The translations under genes were made by a program, and so were the position numbers. From contig JAGWVU010000009.1 in assembly GCA_018970725.1 (NCBI GenBank), positions 58,130 to 122,129 of the forward strand: 64,000 bases of DNA, given 5' to 3'. Source of the DNA: Verrucomicrobiota bacterium. GTDB lineage: Bacteria > Verrucomicrobiota > Verrucomicrobiia > Verrucomicrobiales > DEV007. Position 1 is the stretch's first letter. Each line of letters starts with the position of its first letter. This document shows positions 56,157 to 63,775 of this stretch, piece by piece. The notes below the pieces were generated by a model. The model made no database searches, had not been told where the DNA came from, and was given only the letters and a program-made list of their open reading frames with translations.

Positions 56157-57329
56157 ATGAAAAACCCCGCCCCTCTTGGTATCGCCTGCCTTGCGCTGGT
56201 GCTTGGCCTGCCGGTGTGTGCCGTTGAAAGACCGGTCCTGGCCATCGGTCAGCCGGCTCCCGACTTTGATCTTCCCGGCATCGATGGCAGGAACCATCGG
56301 CTGGCCGAATATGCCTCGAGTCCGGTGTTGGTGGTTCTGTTCACCTGCAACCACTGCCCGACCGCCCAGGCCGCGGAGGAACGGGTCAAGCGGATGGTCG
56401 CGGATTTCCGGGACAAAGGGGTGCAATGGGTGGCGATTTCCCCGAACGATCCGAAAGCGGTGCGGATCGACGAACTCGGTTACGCCGTCTATGGGGACGA
56501 CCTCGAGGACATGAAGCGGCACGCCGCCGATCACGGCTTCAATTTCCCCTATCTCTACGACGGGGAGAGCCAGAGCGTGAGCCGGGCGTTCGGAGTGGTC
56601 GCGACCCCGCAGGTCTTCATCTTCGACCAGGGTCGCAAGCTCCGTTACCAGGGACGGATCGATGACTCCAAATACGAGGATGGGGCGACCCGGCACGATG
56701 CGAGAAATGCCATCGAAGCTCTCTTGGCGGGTCAGCCCGTGCCGGTGGAGACGACCCGGACCTTCGGTTGTTCGACCAAATGGAGCGACAAGCGGGACGG
56801 CGTGACCGAGGCGGAAGCGGCGTGGCGGAGCCGGGAAGTCACGGTGGAAACGATCGATGCGAACGGAGTGAAGGCGTTGGCGGCGAACACGACCACGAAA
56901 TTGCGGCTCGTCAATCTGTGGGCGACGTGGTGCGGGCCGTGCGTGGAGGAGTTTCCCCACCTCGTCACCTTGAACCGCCAGTTTGAGGGACGCGGGTTCG
57001 ATGTCATCACCCTTTCGCAAGACGATCCGGATCAGATCAAGGCGGTCCGGGACTTTTTGCGGAGCGAACACGCGGCGCTCGGCAAGCGGTCCGAGGTCTC
57101 GGTAAAGGACGAGGGCCGCCGGACCAACAACTACGTCTGGGCGGGATCGAGCACCGACGAATTGGCGGCGGCCTTGGACCCGCAGTGGGATGGCTCGGTG
57201 CCCTACAGCCTCCTGATCGCCCCCGGCGGGAAGATCGTATACCGGGTGTCCGGGGAACTCGACCTCCTGGAGATGCGCCGCCGGATCGTGGGGCAACTCG
57301 GCCGCTTTTACCCCAAGTCAACCCCCTGA
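56157..57329 (+). CDS. tandem redoxin: AhpC/TSA-like plus TlpA-like domains
   Basis: 390 residues with a signal peptide (~1-23). Domain 1 (~28-195) is an AhpC/TSA-like redoxin with CNHCP (Cys64/Cys67) and GVVATPQVFIFDQ; this CNHCP form is common in planctomycete and verrucomicrobial redoxins. Domain 2 (~225-388) is a TlpA/ResA-like thioredoxin with WATWCGPCVEEFPH (Cys259/Cys262). A disulfide- or haem-maturation-related role in the periplasm is inferred from TlpA-like homology. It precedes the DUF6807 gene by 14 bases. Confidence 0.88.
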   Translation: MKNPAPLGIACLALVLGLPVCAVERPVLAIGQPAPDFDLPGIDGRNHRLAEYASSPVLVVLFTCNHCPTAQAAEERVKRMVADFRDKGVQWVAISPNDPKAVRIDELGYAVYGDDLEDMKRHAADHGFNFPYLYDGESQSVSRAFGVVATPQVFIFDQGRKLRYQGRIDDSKYEDGATRHDARNAIEALLAGQPVPVETTRTFGCSTKWSDKRDGVTEAEAAWRSREVTVETIDANGVKALAANTTTKLRLVNLWATWCGPCVEEFPHLVTLNRQFEGRGFDVITLSQDDPDQIKAVRDFLRSEHAALGKRSEVSVKDEGRRTNNYVWAGSSTDELAAALDPQWDGSVPYSLLIAPGGKIVYRVSGELDLLEMRRRIVGQLGRFYPKSTP

Positions 57330-57343
57330 ACCCACCGCTCCGC

Positions 57344-58342
57344 GTGCGCCCATCCCTTCGGACCGCTCTTCTTTGGCTGTCGCTCCCGGTTCTCCTTCCG
57401 GCGGATGAGACCGCGGTGCCCCGGGTCCGGGCCGAGCCACTGCCGCATCATCAGATTTCGTTCCTTGACGGGGCAACGGAGAAGACCCGCTGGCATTTCG
57501 GGCCCGACGCACCGCGTCCGTTTTTCCATCCCTTCAACGGGCCTTCGGGCGCTTCGTTGACGCGCATGGGGCATCCCGGGGATCCCGGTCATGATCATCA
57601 CCGGTCCATCTGGTTCGCCCACCAAAACGTCGCGGGATTGAATTTCTGGGCGGACGGTCAGGAGACGGTGATCCGGCAGAAATCGTGGCTCTGTTATGAG
57701 GATGGCGGCGGGGAGGGCGCGATGGCGGTCCTCCTGGGCTGGCAGGCCCCGGACGGTCGCGAGTTGTTGGAGCAGGAACTCATCGCCGCGTTGCGCCCCT
57801 TGGCCGGTGGGGAGTTCACCTTGGAACTTCAATCCCTGTTCCGGCCCGGCAGCGGTTTGACCGAAACCAAACTGGGGAAGACGAACTTCGGTTTTCTCGC
57901 GGTCCGGGTGGCAAAGACCGTTTCGGAAGCCTTTGGCGGAGGCCTGCTCACCAACAGTGAGGGCCAAACCCATGAGCCGGCCATTTTCGGAAACGCCGCC
58001 GCCTGGGTGGACTACAGCGGCCCCGTGGCACCGTCCGGGAAAACGGAGGGCATCACGTATTTCGACCATCCGTCCAACCCGCGGTTTCCCTCCAAATGGC
58101 ACGTGCGGGAGGATGGTTGGATGGGCGCCTCCTTCTGCATGGATGAAGGATTCACCGTGACGCATGACCAACCACTCCGCCTGCGCTATCTCCTGCACGG
58201 GCACCAAGGGGCCCTCGACCCGGCCGGCGCCGGGAAGTTGCAGGCTGATTTTGCCACCCGCCCGGCCTTGGAACGGGTCAAGGCCCAACGGAAACATGTC
58301 CAATGGGAAATCCGGCGCGTTCCCGCATCCCCCGCCCCCTGA
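57344..58342 (+). CDS. DUF6807 (PmoA-like) secreted protein
   Basis: 332 residues with a GTG start at 57344 chosen because it opens a signal peptide (VRPSLRTALLWLSLPVLLPA); no ATG fits better in the short gap after the redoxin gene. The body matches the DUF6807 family, often named PmoA: PRPFFHPFNGPSGASLTRMG, PGDPGHDHHRSIWFAHQNV, FGFLAVRVAKTVSEAFGG and GITYFDHPSNPRFPSKWHVR. The HDHHRS motif is conserved. Despite the name there is no evidence that it is methane monooxygenase. It ends eight bases before the next gene. Confidence 0.8.
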   Translation: MRPSLRTALLWLSLPVLLPADETAVPRVRAEPLPHHQISFLDGATEKTRWHFGPDAPRPFFHPFNGPSGASLTRMGHPGDPGHDHHRSIWFAHQNVAGLNFWADGQETVIRQKSWLCYEDGGGEGAMAVLLGWQAPDGRELLEQELIAALRPLAGGEFTLELQSLFRPGSGLTETKLGKTNFGFLAVRVAKTVSEAFGGGLLTNSEGQTHEPAIFGNAAAWVDYSGPVAPSGKTEGITYFDHPSNPRFPSKWHVREDGWMGASFCMDEGFTVTHDQPLRLRYLLHGHQGALDPAGAGKLQADFATRPALERVKAQRKHVQWEIRRVPASPAP

Positions 58343-58350
58343 AATTCGCC

Positions 58351-58707
58351 ATGCAGTTTCTTCCGGGTCAGGTCTATCTGCTTCCAGGGTTCGACCGTGA
58401 AGCCATCGCGACGGTCTGTCATGTGGATGAAGACGCCTTCGGCGCGGTGGTTCACGTCCGGATCGACGGGGTCAGCCTTCCGGACCCCGGGGCCGCGGAA
58501 GACGGTTCCCCGGGCATCGAACTCATCCCGTTCACCTCGGAAGCCCTCGCCGGGAGCGTCGGTCAGATGATCGAGCAAGACATCGAGATCACCGGTTGGG
58601 AGCCGGCCTACGACGCCTGGCGGAACGCCTACGAGGAAGGAGAAGCCACGGTTTGGTCCCTGCCGGTTTACGACGCAGTCCAGGTGATGCAATGCCTGAT
58701 TCTGTGA
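58351..58707 (+). CDS. small hypothetical protein
   Basis: 118 residues from the ATG at 58351 (MQFLPGQVYLLPGFDREAIA). No signal peptide and no family I recognise. The sequence is acidic (several Glu/Asp runs, IELIPFTSEALAGSV, WEPAYDAWRNAYEEGEATVW) and looks like a compact alpha/beta protein. Tight spacing after the DUF6807 gene supports coding. It converges on hisA, 25 bases apart. Confidence 0.6.
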   Translation: MQFLPGQVYLLPGFDREAIATVCHVDEDAFGAVVHVRIDGVSLPDPGAAEDGSPGIELIPFTSEALAGSVGQMIEQDIEITGWEPAYDAWRNAYEEGEATVWSLPVYDAVQVMQCLIL

Positions 58708-58732
58708 ACCGGGCGCGAGGATCCGCCGGTCC

Positions 58733-59503
58733 TCAACGCATCCCCCGGTTCCAAGCCACGCAATCCGCATAACTGCCCCCCAGGCCGCCGAACAGGTCCA
58801 GCGCGCTGCCGATGGTGAGATCCACCAGGCCGCCGCTCAGGGAATCCACGAGTCGCAAATCCTCCGGGGAGCGGGCGCCTCCAGCATAGGTGATGGGGCA
58901 ACCCGCCCACCCGCCAAGGAAACGGACCAAATCCTCGTCGATTCCCTGGCATTGACCTTCGACATCCGCGGCGTGGATCAGCAGCTCATCACAATAGGAG
59001 GCCACCTCGTCGAGATTCCCCGGGGTCAGGTGATAGCCGGTCAGGGTTTGCCATCGGTTGGTGGCCACCACCCAACCGTTCCCGGGGAGGCGGCGGCAAC
59101 TCAAGTCCACGACCAAGCGCGATCTGCCGGTGAGCCGGGACATGGCTTGCAGCCGGTCGAGCCGGAAATCCGGTCCCTCGAAGAGATGGCTCGTGACGAT
59201 CACATGGGAAGCTCCCGCCGCGAGCCAGCCCAAAGCGTTCCCGGGACCGATCCCGCCCCCGATCTGCAAACCGCCCGGATACGCGGCCAGGGCCGCCCGC
59301 GCCGCCTCCTCGTTCCCGGGCCCCAGTTGAATGACGTGACCGCCGGCCAATCCGTCGGACCGATACAAGCCGGCAAACTCGGCGGCCGGGCGGTCCGACT
59401 CGAAATTTGTCCGCAGACCGGACCCGTCGTCCCGCAGGCTGCCACCGACGATCTGTTTCACTTTCCCCTCATGGAGGTCGATGCACGGACGGAACAGAGT
59501 CAA
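58733..59503 (-). CDS. hisA: HisA isomerase, eukaryote-like subfamily
   Basis: 256 residues if it begins at the TTG at 59503 (TLFRPCIDLHEGKVKQIVGG), which fits the family start. An ATG at 59578 would add 25 residues with no homology. The (beta/alpha)8 barrel has the catalytic Asp in FRPCIDLHEGK and a second Asp in LVVDLSCR, phosphate loops GGLQIGGGIG and ITYAGGARSPEDL. The FRPCIDLHEGKVKQIVGG opening is that of the fungal/plant-type HisA rather than the usual bacterial type. It should isomerise ProFAR in histidine synthesis. It is close to the PHP histidinol phosphatase but on the opposite strand. Confidence 0.88.
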   Translation of the reverse strand: MTLFRPCIDLHEGKVKQIVGGSLRDDGSGLRTNFESDRPAAEFAGLYRSDGLAGGHVIQLGPGNEEAARAALAAYPGGLQIGGGIGPGNALGWLAAGASHVIVTSHLFEGPDFRLDRLQAMSRLTGRSRLVVDLSCRRLPGNGWVVATNRWQTLTGYHLTPGNLDEVASYCDELLIHAADVEGQCQGIDEDLVRFLGGWAGCPITYAGGARSPEDLRLVDSLSGGLVDLTIGSALDLFGGLGGSYADCVAWNRGMR

Positions 59504-59595
59504 GGGGCTTGGGGGTTGCTGGTTGGGCGTTGCCGGTGGATGATGGAGGCAAGATCGCCCAACATTCCCGGCCCTCAACCCCCATTCCCCGAACG

Positions 59596-60657
59596 ATGCC
59601 CTCCCCCGCTCTCCGCGCCCTTGTCGTCCTCACGCTCTGCTCGGCAGGTTGCGGAAAGAACCGGCCGGTCGCCGTCGCGGCACCTCCGGTGGCCCCTCCG
59701 CCCCCCGTGGAAGGAATGGTCTGGATTCCCGGGGGCACTTTCCTGATGGGCTCTTACAGCGGGATGCCGAATGAACAACCGGCGCACGAGGTGGAGTTGA
59801 CCGGTTTTTATCTCGATGCCACGGAGGTGACCAACGCGGCTTACCGCGCCTTCGTCGAAGCCACCGGCTACGTGACCCTGGCGGAACGCCCCCTCAGCGA
59901 GACCGATCTGGCGGGCATTCCCGAGGCGCAACGGCCCAAGGGCGGGGCCAGATTCGGCAGCATCCTTTTCCAAAAGACGGACGGGCCCGTGCCCTTGGAT
60001 CAACCGGTCTGGTGGCGGATGGACTTCGCGGCGAACTGGCGCCAGCCCGGCGGGGCGGGGACCACGATCGAGGGCAAGGAAGATCATCCCGTGGTCTGTG
60101 TGGCTTGGGAGGACGCGAACGCCTATGCCAAGTGGGCGGGAAAACGCCTGCCCACCGAGGCGGAATGGGAATACGCCGCCCGCGGCGGTCTGGAAGGTTG
60201 CAAGTATGAATGGGGGAACGAACCGCTTCCGGCCGAGGAAGGCAGCCCGGCGTCCGAGTGGCGTTGCAACCTTTGGCAAGGCTATTTCCCTTACAAGGAT
60301 CTCGGGACCGACGGCCATGCGGGCTTGGGCCCGGTGAAGAGTTACCGTCCCAACGGTTACGGTTTGTTCGATATGACCGGCAATGTCTGGGAACTCTGCC
60401 ATGACTTCTTCGGCGCGGAGTTTTACGCGCGGAGCGAGCGGCTCAATCCCCGGGGGCCGGATTCCGCCAGCGGCACCCAGAGCGGACCGGACGTCCACGT
60501 GATGCGGGGCGCGAGCTGGCGGATCCACCGCAGTTACGGCCCTTCCCCACGCCCCGGCGCACCGCCCATCCTGGAGTTCCGCGTTTCCACCCGGAACGAA
60601 GCGGCCGCCGATACCGCTACCAACGACGTCGGTTTCCGCTGCGCCCGGGACCGCTGA
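59596..60657 (+). CDS. FGE-sulfatase-domain lipoprotein lacking the catalytic cysteines
   Basis: 353 residues from the ATG at 59596. A lipobox (LTLCSAGC) suggests a lipoprotein. The rest is the SUMF1/FGE fold: MVWIPGGTFLMGS, FYLDATEVTNAAYRAFVEAT, HPVVCVAWEDANAYAKWAGK, RLPTEAEWEYAARGG and GYGLFDMTGNVWELCHDFFG. In the segment equivalent to human Cys336/Cys341 the text reads RIHRSYGPSPRP, so neither active-site Cys is present. It is therefore unlikely to generate formylglycine. No sulfatase gene is in the window. Similar proteins act as binding or unknown-activity members. Confidence 0.85.
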   Translation: MPSPALRALVVLTLCSAGCGKNRPVAVAAPPVAPPPPVEGMVWIPGGTFLMGSYSGMPNEQPAHEVELTGFYLDATEVTNAAYRAFVEATGYVTLAERPLSETDLAGIPEAQRPKGGARFGSILFQKTDGPVPLDQPVWWRMDFAANWRQPGGAGTTIEGKEDHPVVCVAWEDANAYAKWAGKRLPTEAEWEYAARGGLEGCKYEWGNEPLPAEEGSPASEWRCNLWQGYFPYKDLGTDGHAGLGPVKSYRPNGYGLFDMTGNVWELCHDFFGAEFYARSERLNPRGPDSASGTQSGPDVHVMRGASWRIHRSYGPSPRPGAPPILEFRVSTRNEAAADTATNDVGFRCARDR

Positions 60658-60664
60658 ACGGCTC

Positions 60665-60708
60665 GGAAGCGTCCCTGACACCGTTCCAATCCTTGGATGG
60701 ATAGTGAG
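60665..60708 (+). repeat. 44-nt direct repeat, copy A (left of toxin-antitoxin)
   Basis: Begins GGAAGCGTCCCTGACACC and ends GGATGGATAGTGAG. It matches copy B at 61711-61754 at 39 of 44 positions, with the first 21 bases identical. The GTGTCAGGGACGCTTCC-type core (reverse strand) recalls dispersed elements often seen near REP-associated transposase loci, but no transposase is here, so the identity is inferred only. Confidence 0.75.
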
Positions 60709-61034
60709 GACACCGCACTCGCGGAGTTCTCGAAGTTACCCGCCCCCGGTCGCGCATCGCGCTGGCTGATCTCAAGCTCGACGAATTGGGCGACTTCTAT
60801 CCCGGTGAAAAACGCCATCAGTTGGCGAAGATCGTCGAAGTCGTGCCGCTGGCGGAACTGGTGAACGCGCAGTGTGCTTGGAGTTTTGGCTCGGAGTTCC
60901 GCATTCAGGCGGTCTGGGCATTTGGAGTCCGGCTTCAGCCGGGAAGGCCCATGCGATATGAACCGTAGGATGAGAACTCTCCTCCCGACGGCGGCGGGGG
61001 CTCCGCGCCGCTTCGTCATTATCCATCGGAAGGC
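60709..61034. other. non-coding or relict sequence between repeat A and doc
   Basis: No convincing gene. A short open stretch on the plus strand (GDFYPGEKRHQLAKIVEVVP then LAELVNAQCAWSFG, ~60786-60890) looks protein-like but has no start, length or neighbours to support it; it could be a relict of a lost gene. A perfect 6-base hairpin CCGGCT-TC-AGCCGG lies at 60929-60942. I see no promoter signal. Confidence 0.4.
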
Positions 61035-61436
61035 TTACTTTTCCCCCACCAGTGCCCGCAGTCTCAGCGTGGTTTCATCACGGCCGGTTTTCCCGGCGGC
61101 CACGTCGAGGGCGAGGGCTTCCCATGCTGGAGAGTCTGGGCGCGGTGTGGCTCCGTTCAGTTTCAGAAAGACAAGGCACGCGCCAAGCGCCGTTCTCTTG
61201 TTTCCATCGACGAACGGATGGTTCGAGCAGAGATAGAACAGATAGGCCGCCGCGATTTCCACGAGGTCTGCAAAAACCGACTCTCCCCCGATACCGGCCT
61301 GAGGCGCGGCCACGGCAGATTCCAGAAGATCCCGCGACCGCAACTCCGAAGCGCCCCCAAATCTCCGGATCGTGGCCTCGTGAATCCTCAACACTGTATC
61401 CACGGAAAGATGGTAGCAATCCTGCGGACCCTTCAC
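61035..61436 (-). CDS. doc: Doc-type Fic-fold toxin
   Basis: 133 residues, GTG start at 61436 overlapping the antitoxin stop as GTGA. The Fic motif HPFVDGNKR is at 73-81, preceded by AAAYLFYLCSN, as in death-on-curing toxins. Doc toxins phosphorylate EF-Tu and block translation, by knowledge of the family. The partner here is an AbrB/MazE-type antitoxin rather than Phd. The gene ends 326 bases from repeat A. Confidence 0.92.
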   Translation of the reverse strand: MKGPQDCYHLSVDTVLRIHEATIRRFGGASELRSRDLLESAVAAPQAGIGGESVFADLVEIAAAYLFYLCSNHPFVDGNKRTALGACLVFLKLNGATPRPDSPAWEALALDVAAGKTGRDETTLRLRALVGEK

Positions 61437-61663
61437 TTGGCGAGCTTCGCCAGAGTTTCGGCGTAGTCGTTCATCGTCGTCTCAATTGCCAAGTCAATGT
61501 CTTCCCGGCTCGGCGCTGGCCGGATCGGAGTGATCGTGATCGTCCCACCGGAATGCACCTCCACATTGACCTGATCCCCTTCCTTGAGACGGGCCAGTTG
61601 GAGCAGCGCACTGTCGAGAACCAATCCGCGCGAATTGCCGACCTTGGCGATGGTCTTGATCAT
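61433..61663 (-). CDS. AbrB/MazE-type antitoxin
   Basis: 76 residues from the ATG at 61663 (MIKTIAKVGNSRGLVLDSAL). The N-terminal ~48 residues form the swapped-hairpin DNA-binding fold (KVGNSRGLVLDSALLQLARL, GDQVNVEV). The C-terminal ~28 residues (APSREDIDLAIETTMNDYAE) should wrap the Doc toxin. A promoter-like TACAAT lies just upstream and an inverted repeat covers it, so it probably represses its own operon. Confidence 0.9.
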   Translation of the reverse strand: MIKTIAKVGNSRGLVLDSALLQLARLKEGDQVNVEVHSGGTITITPIRPAPSREDIDLAIETTMNDYAETLAKLAK

Positions 61664-61669
61664 GGTAAC

Positions 61670-61700
61670 ACATTGTATGACGCTTAAATCGTCGTCAAGC
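61670..61700 (-). promoter_or_regulatory. toxin-antitoxin promoter and operator
   Basis: On the minus strand, TTGACG precedes TACAAT with a 15-base spacer, and the -10 ends about nine bases before the antitoxin ATG, so the transcript may be leaderless or nearly so. TGACG-N10-CGTCA (61678-61697) is an inverted repeat lying over this promoter, a plausible operator for the AbrB-type antitoxin. The spacer is shorter than ideal. Confidence 0.45.
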
Positions 61701-61710
61701 CATGTTCGAT

Positions 61711-61754
61711 GGAAGCGTCCCTGACACCGTTGAGATCTTTGGATGGATGGTGAG
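61711..61754 (+). repeat. 44-nt direct repeat, copy B (right of toxin-antitoxin)
   Basis: Same orientation as copy A, 39 of 44 bases identical; ends GGATGGATGGTGAG. It begins 48 bases upstream of the antitoxin start, so the two copies bracket the module and its promoter with about 1.05 kb between repeat starts. Confidence 0.75.
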
Positions 61755-62497
61755 AATTCAACAATCAGCCCGCTTGACTGTTCGCAATCCCGCTTCACGA
61801 GTTTCCACGGTGAATCGGTCATCCAGGAGGGACCTCCGCGAACACCGAGAACGATGGGTCCCCGCGAGTCAGCCTCCCGCTGGGAAGCCAGGCGACGCGC
61901 TTGAATTACGCGTCGGCTTCGACTTCACGATCCATCCGCGGCGTTCCGCTCAACACTCACGGGGAGTCAAATGTCTCAAGATCAAGCAGCTGGACCTGCT
62001 CGGTCGGAATTGAACGCAACTCCCAAGGATTTGCTTTTCGAACCCGCCGGCCCACGAGTCACCGGTCGGCGGGGGATGGAGGCGGTTCCTTAGGGAGTGC
62101 GTTGCCGCCAGCCGTTTCACAGCGCTTTGCGCTGAACCTACCTTGCGGCGGGAGTCACGTCCGCCGCGTCAAGGATCCCGGATCCAGGCGTCCCTCACTT
62201 TTTGAAGTGAAGACAAACTCCGCAAGCATTGCTTGAATCGCCGGCAGGAGGCCAATCCGTTTGTGCAGCCATGGCAAGGCCAAACCGGCGCTTCCGGCAT
62301 TGACATTGTTCTCTAGTGATCGGCGGTCCGGAATGGAACCGGCCGGTCTGACGTCCCGTCCGGCCTCGCAGTTGGGGAGGCAACGGAGGTCTTGCCTACT
62401 GCCCTCAAGGACTTCACTGCATTGAACGACCACAAATCCCGGTCTGCCCCCGACGGGGGGGGCCTCCGGCCCGGTAAAAAGGAAAAGGTAAGAATAC
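61755..62497. other. 743-base hairpin-rich non-coding stretch
   Basis: No gene is supported in either strand; open frames here have no recognisable sequence. Two stable hairpins lie together: CAGCGC-TTT-GCGCTG at 62120-62134, and GCGGCGG-N9-CCGCCGC at 62145-62167. The second is extended by CTTG/CAAG across a bulge. This resembles REP-type intergenic palindromes or the remains of a mobile sequence. Just before the next gene's stop a poly-G tract lies at 62454-62461 and an AT-rich segment at 62476-62500. Confidence 0.4.
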
Positions 62498-63775
62498 CTA
62501 GCCGCCACTCCCAACCTCCAACACCACACGGAAGCCGCTGAAGTCGAACCGACCCGACGGCGTGCCGCGGAGGCGGTTCGACGACAACAGATTCGCCGAA
62601 CCGTGGTCGAACCACGAACCACCACGCAACACACGGTAGGTGACGGAAGAACTATACAAATCCTCGCACCACTCCCAAACATTCCCGCCGAGGTCGTAAA
62701 GCCCCAGCTGGTTCGGGGCAAACGAACCCACCGGAGCGGTGCCGTCAAATCGATCGCAAGCGAGCGAGGCATCGTAATTCCCCGCACCCTGGGGAGGCGG
62801 CCATTGCGTGCCCCACGGATAGACGCCCTCGATTTTCCCGTCCTTCTCCTCCGGACTCGCGGTGGCGTTCTCCCGGTCGCCGATCCCCACCGCCAGGCTC
62901 CATTCGTGATCCGTCGGCAGCCGATAGCGCTTTCCCTCCTTCCGGCTCAGCCATTCCGCAAAGGCCCGCGCGTCCTCCCAACTCACCTCCACCACCGGAT
63001 GATCGGGCTCTCCATTCGTTTCCGGCCGGAACGCCCGGTAGTCCCGGACCCGGGTCTCCCAGACACTCATCAGGACCTGGGTGCCGGGGACAGGGACAAA
63101 CTTCATTCCGAGGGAATTGGTGCCCGGCGCGTTCAAGGGAGTTGCGACGAGGACGGGCCGCTTTCCGGTTCCAGTCCCGGCCATCCCTCCTCCCGTAACC
63201 TCGATCCCCGCCATCATTGTCTGAACCTGTTGGCTGAGGGTTTCCCGGGATTGGACGACCCCTTCAAGCTGGGTGTTGATGTCGAAGGCGGTCCTCAATT
63301 CCTCCAGATTCTTGCGGACGCGCCCGCAGACCTTGCTCAACTCCTCCAATTCCTTTTCCACGGTTTCGAGCCGCCCTTCGATCCGTTTGATTTTTTCCCC
63401 GGCCACTTTTCGGTTATCCTCTGGGAGGGAAACCAGTCTGGTGTTCACCCCGGCGATCTGTTTCCGCAGGGCATTGATTTCCTTCGAGAGATCGCCACCA
63501 GGGGTGGAAGTCTCTGGGTCAGCTTGGCGTTGGAGAGACTCCAGACCGCCAAACAAACTTTCCCACTCCGCCGGAAGGTCCGGTTGTTCCTTGGAAATCC
63601 AGTCGTTCAACAGCTTGAGCAACGCTTCCCATTGACCAAACACTCTCTGCTCCAGCGCCTCACACTGCTCCGTTATGCTCAGGCCTCCGGCGGCGACATC
63701 ACGTGCATCCTGCGCCGGGAGTTGGCCAGACAGCACGAAAATCAGCGGCAGCAAAACCAAGCGGCTCCGTATCAT
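62498..63775 (-). CDS. secreted coiled-coil protein with FGE-like domain
   Basis: 425 residues from the ATG at 63775 (MIRSRLVLLPLIFVLSGQLPAQ, signal peptide); upstream open sequence is not protein-like. Residues ~30-185 form a coiled coil (EQCEALEQRVFGQWEALL, VEKELEELSKVCGRVRKNLE). The FGE fold follows from ~230: NSLGMKFVPVPGTQVLMSVWE, HPVVEVSWEDARAFAEWLS, YRLPTDHEWSLAVGIGD and GLYDLGGNVWEWCEDLY. The end reads VLRGGSWFDHGSANLLSSNR, so the FGE catalytic cysteines are missing. It may be a binding or structural member. This is the usual form of verrucomicrobial FGE-like proteins near mobile regions, by general knowledge. Confidence 0.82.
   Translation of the reverse strand: MIRSRLVLLPLIFVLSGQLPAQDARDVAAGGLSITEQCEALEQRVFGQWEALLKLLNDWISKEQPDLPAEWESLFGGLESLQRQADPETSTPGGDLSKEINALRKQIAGVNTRLVSLPEDNRKVAGEKIKRIEGRLETVEKELEELSKVCGRVRKNLEELRTAFDINTQLEGVVQSRETLSQQVQTMMAGIEVTGGGMAGTGTGKRPVLVATPLNAPGTNSLGMKFVPVPGTQVLMSVWETRVRDYRAFRPETNGEPDHPVVEVSWEDARAFAEWLSRKEGKRYRLPTDHEWSLAVGIGDRENATASPEEKDGKIEGVYPWGTQWPPPQGAGNYDASLACDRFDGTAPVGSFAPNQLGLYDLGGNVWEWCEDLYSSSVTYRVLRGGSWFDHGSANLLSSNRLRGTPSGRFDFSGFRVVLEVGSGG

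Noticed and set aside
60786..60968. Short plus-strand open frame before the doc gene
   Set aside because: 60 codons without a ribosome site or conserved neighbours; recorded as possibly relict sequence instead.
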